Assembly: GCA_015680685.1 (NCBI GenBank)
Contig: MNCI01037504.1
Coordinates: 719,272 to 742,489, forward strand
Direction: 5' to 3'
Length of the DNA: 23,218 nucleotides
DNA from: Gnetum montanum
Taxonomy: Eukaryota > Streptophyta > Gnetopsida > Gnetales > Gnetaceae
Shown one piece after another: positions 17,921-23,218 of the stretch (position 1 is the stretch's first letter; each line of letters opens with the position of its first letter). A model generated the notes under the pieces. It made no database searches. It worked only from the letters and a program-made list of their open reading frames with translations, and had not been told where the DNA came from. The position numbers were made by a program, and so were the translations under genes.

Positions 17921-18786
17921 TGATGAGTCATGGTCTGTCAGGCCCAGTTATCAGAGCCCTGATACGAGATATGGTTTGTCATGCCCAATTATCGGACCCT
18001 CGATATCGCAGCCACGATACCATAGCTGCGATATCATGGCCTGCCTCAATTTCTATAAATAAGAGGCAACTTTCCTTATTCTAGGAGTTAGTTCTTAGTT
18101 CCTTACCCAAACTCTTGCAGTTTTTCCTTCTTAGAGTTAGAATTATTTCCCAGTGTATGCCTGCAGTGTGGTGATTGTAATTGTATGACATCCTTATTTG
18201 AGTGTGATGTACTTGAGCATGCACATGACCAGTAATAAAGATCGAGATTACTTCATCATTGCAGCATTCACTTAGTTTAATTAATTATTTATTTAATTGT
18301 TATTTACTACTTTCTTAGTTAATCTCTTCTCACCCTAAACTCCTGTTAAACGCGGAATGAGTACAACTTGAGCACGAGCATTTAAGTGTGACTACTTGGT
18401 AACCCAGTAGCGTACCTAGGATCTGCACTTGGTAATCCTAGTGGTAGTCATGCATGAGGTCCAAGATATGTATGGATGATTAAGGAACGGATGCTCATCA
18501 CACTTAGGCTAGTTTAGATTCGGTCACCCTTCCTCTCTTAGCTTAGTTAATATTACCTTCCATTATACCCAGGAGTAGCGTTAGCATAGGAACACATCAT
18601 ACACCTCACTTTGGACTAAACCATACGTGCCAAAGCTAATACTAGTCCAGGTGGGAAGACAACGAAATGTGACCTAAGAATAGCTATCTAGATACCACAA
18701 CTAGCCCTCCTACGGAGTTTGACCGGATCGTGGGTGAACCACTTGTATTCGTATGGTTGAGTGTAGGGGTACCTCGCCACTCATCA
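17921..18786 (+). repeat. 5' LTR of element D
   Basis: 866 bp, TGATGAGTCATGG...CACTCATCA, with TATAAAT at 18054-18060 and AATAAA at 18234-18239. U3 contains a 41-bp-offset tandem duplication (copies starting at 17930 and 17971) that the 3' LTR lacks, and a reduced GATATC array (18001-18036). R and U5 match the other LTRs of the family. Confidence 0.9.
18001..18060 (+). promoter_or_regulatory. Reduced U3 palindrome array and TATA box of D 5' LTR
   Basis: CGATATCGC, ACGATACC and GCGATATCATG remain, two decayed by C-to-T or G-to-A changes, then TATAAAT at 18054-18060. The 3' LTR has about six copies in the same interval. Confidence 0.55.
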
Positions 18787-18805
18787 TTGGCACCGTTGTC
18801 GGGGA
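18787..18805 (+). other. Primer binding site of element D (tRNA-Asp type)
   Basis: TTGGCACCGTTGTCGGGGA immediately follows the LTR end. It differs by two transitions from the tRNA-Asp complement TGGCGCCGTTGCCGGGGA common in Athila/Tat relatives. Confidence 0.82.
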
Positions 18806-18927
18806 TGGTGCTAGTTATCTAGATTAGTTATATCATACAAGGTCACTGCATAGGAATTCATGATATATCTTTTAGGAAGAAATAATTATAAAAAGTCACA
18901 TATAAATTCACACACAATTTCACAACC

Positions 18928-20910
18928 ATGCCTCTCCTACAAGACTACGATAATGCCACATCTAGTGAGGCAATTCATTGGAGAACCAACGAATTATATG
19001 ACAAAGAATATTGGAGTACGCAACCCTAGGTGGGGGTTTCTTATAAACATAAACGAAAGCAATGTCATCCCAATGCATGAAAGCATAACTTACCCGATGA
19101 CTATGAACCCCCACTGGCCACTACAAGTCTAATGCAAATACAAGAGGCTATTCGAATCTCCTGTAGGCATCGTAAAGAGAGCTGTCTACCTAGGCTCGAT
19201 TTAAACAACTTCCCTAATTTCTCAGGAGGTTATGACTTAGATTCGCATCAACATTTACAAGCCTTTTACGATGCCTGCGCATGGAACAACATTGATAACA
19301 GTTAGCAAAAACTCAAGCTCTTCCCTATGACACTCGTTGTCCAAGCAAAAGTATGGTATAGATTGTTAAAACCAAATTCAATACGGCGTTGGCCAACAAT
19401 GGTAGAACTCTTTAACAAAAGATATCAAACCTACGCAAGAGTGTTAGCCTTGAGGAAACAAATCCAAGAGTGGAAACAAGCATAACATGAACCCTTGGAC
19501 ATGGCCTTAGAAAGATATTATGCATTGTTAAACAACTGTCCAGGCCATGGGTTCTCCAAGGAAAGGCTAATGTACCATATCATCGATGGGCTTCGTGATG
19601 CAACAAGAGAAACCCTAGGGATGTATGCCTAAGGTTAACTATACGAACTATGAACCCATAAAGTCCAAGAGCTTATTAAGCGGGTAGCAAAAGAAGAAGG
19701 AGAAATGGCTAGATGGGAGAGTGTTGAAAAATACCAACAGGACCAAAATCTCAACTTAACAAAGGTCCATGATCACAAAAAGAAGAAATCAACCAATCTC
19801 AAGGAAGAACCATTTTTGCCTGTACAACAATCGTTAGAGGAAGTAGAGTCAAAGATTAATAAGATGTTGGAATGGACACATAAAAAGTGTGGAGAATATA
19901 TTGATATCATTGGAGATAGAGTTTTGACAACCTGAGAAGCAGAATAAAATATCATTAGACAATCGGAAAGAAGACATGAAGAAAATAAAAGCTCAACTAC
20001 CAATCACACGTATGAATGCAACATTTGCCTATACGATCACCCCAAGGGCCAATGCCCAATCTTGTTACATTTATATGAGCATTGGGGAAGCACATTACAT
20101 CCCAAGTTCATACAGAGATACTGTGTTCAATCATAGTGGCAACAATCCAAATCGTGGGGGAAGCCACCCCTAAATTGGATACACCCTTCGTATCATCCGA
20201 ATCTAAATGCTTATCTAGTTCAACATCCTGTTTCCCCAACTGGGCCAACATACTCTATCTCGCCGCATTATCATTCTCCTCAATACTATCAGCCCATGTC
20301 CTCAACACAACCACAGCCTTGTGCACCTTACACTTCTCCTAATTTTCAACATTCTCATCCTTTCCCTCCTTCTACATTGCCACCAACTGTTCCTAAGGTG
20401 TCTGCACTATAGCAACAACCCCTGAACATTACTTGTGCTACTATTGCCAACAGCAGTGAGAGACCTCAGCAACATCAAGGGCGTCCCTTCTTTAGAAATG
20501 ATCCTAAGAAGGGACAACACAATTCCAAGGCCACTGCATCCTCCAACTTAGCACAAGTCCAACAATGTGGTGCACCCTTATCTTTGAATCCAATGCCTCA
20601 TGTTACTTCATCAAGGTCACCAATTAACACTCCAACAACCATACGACCCAATGAATATAGCCATGGAGGGCGACATCCTGATCCTTGCATACCATCTAAC
20701 AGTCCCAAGTATCTTAGTGGGTCAACTCCTTATTAGGGAACCACATCTTATAAATTTCCCTACTATGCTTACTATAATCAGGTGTGTGAACCCCAAAGAG
20801 GTAAGAATGACCAAGTTCCAATATTTCGAACATGTAAGGATCCTCATCTTTCATTTATTAATCTTTGCCAACCTCAACCGTTTAGTTATGGGGGATGTCC
20901 CCCATTTTAA
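18928..20910 (+). pseudogene. gag: gag of element D: one uninterrupted frame with 12 internal stops
   Basis: From ATG 18928 (MPLLQDYDNATSSEAIHWRT) to TAA 20908, 660 codons stay in frame 1 with no frameshift but 12 internal stops: 19027, 19078, 19303, 19483, 19630, 19636, 19651, 19933, 19945, 20134, 20410 and 20734. The Gag core reads QKLKLFPMTLVVQAKVWYRL, KPNSIRRWPTMVELFNKRYQ and HIIDGLRDATRETLGMY, then IKRVAKEEGEMARWES. A variant zinc knuckle CNICLYDHPKGQC (CX2CX3HX4C) is near 20016-20054, followed by a Pro/Gln/Ser-rich tail. The stops fit single C-to-T or G-to-A changes from CAA, CAG, CGA or TGG. Compared with E the core has identical spacing. Confidence 0.85.
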
Positions 20911-22257
20911 TAATAAGCAAGATTAATAAATAATTTTTATTTTCTTCAATTTTGCAACTTTTTATTTTCTAGTTTTTCATTTTTGAATTTCTTGTTTTAT
21001 CTTTTTGTCTTTTAGTCTTTTTACGTTTTTATAAGTAATCTTGTCTACGAATAAAACACTCATGTGGCTCGTTGGTTGAGGTGTGTTCTATGTTATCGAG
21101 TCTTGAGTGATCAATTATTTGGATAGTGAGCCCATTACACCCACTCATCCACTCTACAAATAAGAGGTTTTGTTCGAGGGTACAGTGATATTCTTGACAT
21201 TCTTAAAAACTTAAAAATTAATTTTGTCTTCATTGTACCCAGAATAAAGAAGGATGGACCAAGAGGAAATGATTAGGGTGTGACATCAAGGTGACTTGCG
21301 GATTCTCTTTGGTGACGTCTGTGGGAGATGTCATGCAACGTGGTTGTACTAAGATCCTTGTATATCTAACGAAAAATGGAAGTAAGAGTAATCAAAAGGC
21401 ACTTAAAAATCCAATGTTATTCTAGGGGGTTCCAGTGGAAAGAAATGCACCCATGCTTGAAGGTTGGCGGCTTCGCTGGATTCAGTAAAGAAAAAAAAAA
21501 GAAAAAGAAAAAAAAAAAAAAAGGTGCCACACAGAAAAAAACACTCCTCCCTTTCACAAAATTTCAATTGATCATATGCCTTGTTGTTCTAGTACTCTCA
21601 TAGTCGCTCATCATGGGATGAAACAATGTAGTGTCACTGATTAGAGGAATGGACTTGGTCTTGATCTTGGAACGATGGGTTAATGACACATTAATCATGC
21701 TTTACACACAGGATTCACTGTGCCCTGGGTCAGTTACCTCATGTCCCAATCTCTACAATCCCTTCTATACACCATCTCATCTCGCTGTTCATGTAATTTT
21801 TACTTGTGTCTCGTATAGTGTAGAATTCTTACCTCATTCCAGTGGTATCTACATGTGTGTGTTTTGTGAAAATGGTATGGATTACATTTAACCCTTCTAG
21901 TGCCTTCGGACATTTTAAGGTGTGGTTACACAAGGGCATTATAGGTTGGAATCTGCTTTGGGGAGGACCCACTTTCGTGGCTTTTGCAATTTGTACTTGT
22001 TGCATACCACCACATCATCTTATACCCTCTGAGTACTTTATTGTCAAATCTATTCTTTCCTTTGTCATCATTTTCTGAAACGTTCCTTAAAACCAGGTCC
22101 TTTTATGTGTCACCTAACAAACCAGGTTTGACATTAAACTTTTAGGGCAACTTCCTTAAAAAATTTTCTAACTCTAAAGTCACACTAAGAAAAGAATTCA
22201 ACATTTATTAAAGGTAATGAGTAAGGTATGAAATCATTGAACTTTTTTCAATAACCT
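20911..22257 (+). other. Non-coding interior of element D in place of pol
   Basis: Begins with T-rich runs (20935-21020), then mixed sequence with a purine run (next entry). Short open frames here (for example 21631-21891) show no family motif. No protease, RT or integrase box is readable. The T-rich run and the A/G run resemble the post-pol region I recall from Athila-like elements, suggesting that pol was removed between gag and that region. Confidence 0.5.
21487..21522 (+). repeat. A-rich purine run
   Basis: About 36 bases of A with scattered G (AAAGAAAAAAAAAAGAAAAA and on), in non-coding D sequence after GGCTTCGCTGGATTC. It is a simple repeat, and the polylysine open frame across it is not a gene. 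Confidence 0.8.
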
Positions 22258-22287
22258 TACTAACAATCGATCTTTGTGTGATTATAG
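22258..22287 (+). promoter_or_regulatory. Splice-acceptor-like signal directly before the 3' frame of D
   Basis: TACTAAC (22258-22264), a perfect branch-point consensus, is followed 24 bases downstream of its branch A by TTATAG, with the AG at 22286-22287 immediately before ATG 22288. An upstream T-run (CATTGAACTTTTTTCAATAACC) is present. Some plant gypsy elements with a 3' frame, such as barley Bagy-2, express it from a spliced RNA. The matching donor is not identified, so this is a suggestion. Confidence 0.4.
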
Positions 22288-22725
22288 ATGGCCCCTAAAA
22301 GAAGATAACAAGGAGGACCTTCTCAAGGTGCAACCGAATGACCAGTGGGAGACAGAGGCCAAGGACTTCATGCAGAACATGCAGAGCAGGAGGCATAATC
22401 ACTCAACATCCATCATAGAACTCCTGTTATTGCATAATCTATCCAAGAAAAAGGTGGAGAGGTTAGGGCCCAAGCTTATGAAGAGGAATGACGGTTGTTT
22501 GCTGCATGACATGTCAAGGCCAATCAAGTGCTCCCATAGCTACTGTGTCCATGGAAAGTGCCGACTCCATCAAACATTGGAACATCAGCATTGATGGCTC
22601 ATAATCTGTGGATAGAAGAGGAGAAAATTCAAGCACTTCGTCAATAGTATCAATCTCAGAAGCCTAGAGTGCAAAACAAAGGAAAGACATCCATGGAGGA
22701 GCCACCACTACTGCGAACCCAATGA
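22288..22725 (+). pseudogene. Short 3' frame of element D, unknown function, 8 internal stops
   Basis: From ATG 22288 (MAPKRR-stop-QGGPSQGATE) to TGA 22723, 145 codons stay in frame 1 with stops at 22306, 22339, 22396, 22435, 22489, 22507, 22537 and 22645 and no frameshift. It is rich in Gln, Glu, Lys and His (QGLHAEHAEQEA, AHNLWIEEEKIQALRQ) and ends KTSMEEPPLLRTQ. The ending matches the remnant at 7868-7981 in E. No signal peptide or membrane segment is visible, so an envelope role is not supported; it might be a second Gag-like or accessory product. Each stop fits a C-to-T change from CAA, CAG or CGA. Confidence 0.55.
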
Positions 22726-22890
22726 GTTCCACAAGTTTTATCTTTTGTGTCTATGTCCAAATTTTGTTTAATTCTCCATTGTGACATAAATAAATTCCTA
22801 GTCAGTCAATAATCCCATACCTATCCACTGTGTAATCAATTGAACTTGTTCCTCACTTTCTTTGACTTGAGGACGAGTTATTATTCAGTC
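22726..22890 (+). other. 3' untranslated region of element D
   Basis: AT-rich, ending in a TTGAGGACGAGTTATTATTC stretch that matches the end of E at 8176-8198. No gene is seen. Confidence 0.6.
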
Positions 22891-22899
22891 GTGGGGGTA
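22891..22899 (+). other. Polypurine tract of element D
   Basis: GTGGGGGTA directly before the 3' LTR start TGATGAGTCATGG at 22900, as in E. Confidence 0.8.
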
Positions 22900-23218
22900 T
22901 GATGAGTCATGGTCTATCAGGCCCAGTTATCAGACCCTTGATATCGCAGCTGTGATATCGCATTAGCCGTGATATCGCGTCTACCCTGCGATATCGCATC
23001 AGCCACGATATCGCGTCTGCCTTGCGATATCGCATACACGATATCGCGGCCTACCTCAATTTCTATAAATAAGAGGTAGCTTTCCTTGTTCTAGGAGTTA
23101 GTTCTTAGTTCCTTACCCAAACTCTTGCAGTTTTTCCTTCTTAGAGTTAGAATTATTTCCCAGTGTATGCCTGCAGTGTGGTGATTGTAATTGTACAACA
23201 TCCTTATTCGAGTGTGAC
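22900..23218 (+). repeat. 3' LTR of element D, first 319 bp
   Basis: It matches the 5' LTR from TGATGAGTCATGG, apart from the U3 array and the missing 41-bp duplication, and leaves the window in the R region. TATAAAT is at 23064-23070. Confidence 0.9.
22940..23070 (+). promoter_or_regulatory. Expanded U3 palindrome array (two 36-bp units) and TATA box of D 3' LTR
   Basis: Seven GATATC cores, most within CGATATCG or GCGATATCGC. Two tandem 36-bp units run 22954-22989 and 22990-23025, each built of a 17-bp and a 19-bp half, followed by partial units to 23049. TATAAAT follows at 23064-23070. GATATC holds GATA on both strands, so GATA-type or related factors could bind densely; that is inference. 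Confidence 0.65.

Larger units (their letters stand above)
17921..23218 (+). mobile_element. Ty3-gypsy element D, gag-only non-autonomous, 3' LTR cut by window end
   Basis: 5' LTR 17921-18786, primer site 18787-18805, gag frame 18928-20910, 1.4 kb non-coding, a 3' frame 22288-22725, polypurine tract 22891-22899 and 3' LTR from 22900. The interior is 4.1 kb and lacks protease, RT, RNase H and integrase. The expected target duplication is ATAAA (17916-17920); the partner copy is beyond the window. LTR differences in the shared R region are few (about 6 in 160, all transitions), so D is far younger than its host copia LTR. It would depend on pol from a relative; E-like elements are candidates. 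Confidence 0.88.

Noticed and set aside
18928-20910. Alternative genetic code or stop readthrough to explain in-frame stops in D
   Set aside because: All three stop codons are involved, many copies, and the host is a plant nucleus; deamination decay is simpler.
20600-20926. 108-codon frame as a separate protein
   Set aside because: It overlaps the D gag tail in another frame; frame 1 continues the Gag tail to 20910.
21376-21603. Frame with a polylysine run
   Set aside because: The lysines come from a simple A/G run; no homology or coding context.
22288-22725. Env-like gene of element D
   Set aside because: No signal peptide, membrane helix or glycosylation pattern; it is hydrophilic and Gln/Glu-rich. 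Kept as an unknown 3' frame.
22940-23050. CRISPR-like array from the regularly spaced GATATC units
   Set aside because: Units are short palindromes with tiny, similar spacers inside a U3 region, in a plant retrotransposon. There are no cas genes and no unique spacers.

Overview
The window looks like plant nuclear heterochromatin: A+T-rich DNA built almost entirely of nested, decayed retrotransposons, with no recognisable cellular gene, tRNA, rRNA or CRISPR array. The plant assignment rests on the element types. There is an Athila/Tat-like Ty3-gypsy family with a tRNA-Asp-type primer site and an FMDDF reverse transcriptase, a Ty1-copia element with an initiator-Met primer site and the usual plant copia Gag start, and a plant-type LINE ORF2. 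The species cannot be told from sequence alone.

Layout. 1-465 is the U3-R part of a minus-strand gypsy LTR (copy A). 466-760 and 9050-9451 are two halves of one broken LINE ORF2. They are separated by gypsy element E (761-9044), which has a perfect 5-bp target duplication (CTATG). E carries gag, protease, reverse transcriptase and the start of RNase H, all broken, and has lost integrase. Two more LTRs sit inside E: solo LTR C (1523-2322, duplication GAAGG) within its 5' LTR, and LTR F (7015-7835), which cuts RNase H. 9452-12300 is an unassigned AT-rich block that begins like an LTR. 12301-17920 is copia element G, a gag-only derivative with about 1.2-kb LTRs. Gypsy element D (17921 to beyond the window end) lies inside G's 3' LTR. 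D has both LTRs (the 3' one cut by the window), a primer site and a polypurine tract, but only a gag frame and a second small 3' frame.

Relationships. A, C, D, E and F belong to one gypsy family: they share LTR tips (TGATG...CATCA), a TATA box, the R/U5 region and the primer site. A, C, D and F carry arrays of the palindrome GCGATATCGC just upstream of TATA; E has a different U3. The copia LTRs independently carry arrays of a second palindrome, AAAGACGTCTTT. The inferred order is LINE first, then E, then C; and separately G, then D. By eye the G LTRs differ at roughly one base in seven in a sampled stretch, and the D LTRs at about 4 percent in the shared R region.

The most unusual points are the palindrome arrays in two unrelated promoters; D's gag and 3' frames, which together hold 20 internal stops but no frameshift; two stops at matching Gag positions in D and E; a splice-acceptor-like TACTAAC...TAG placed directly before the 3' frame of D; and a possible hairpin enclosing the poly(A) signal in several LTRs. 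All similarity statements are from reading the sequence by eye; no database was searched.
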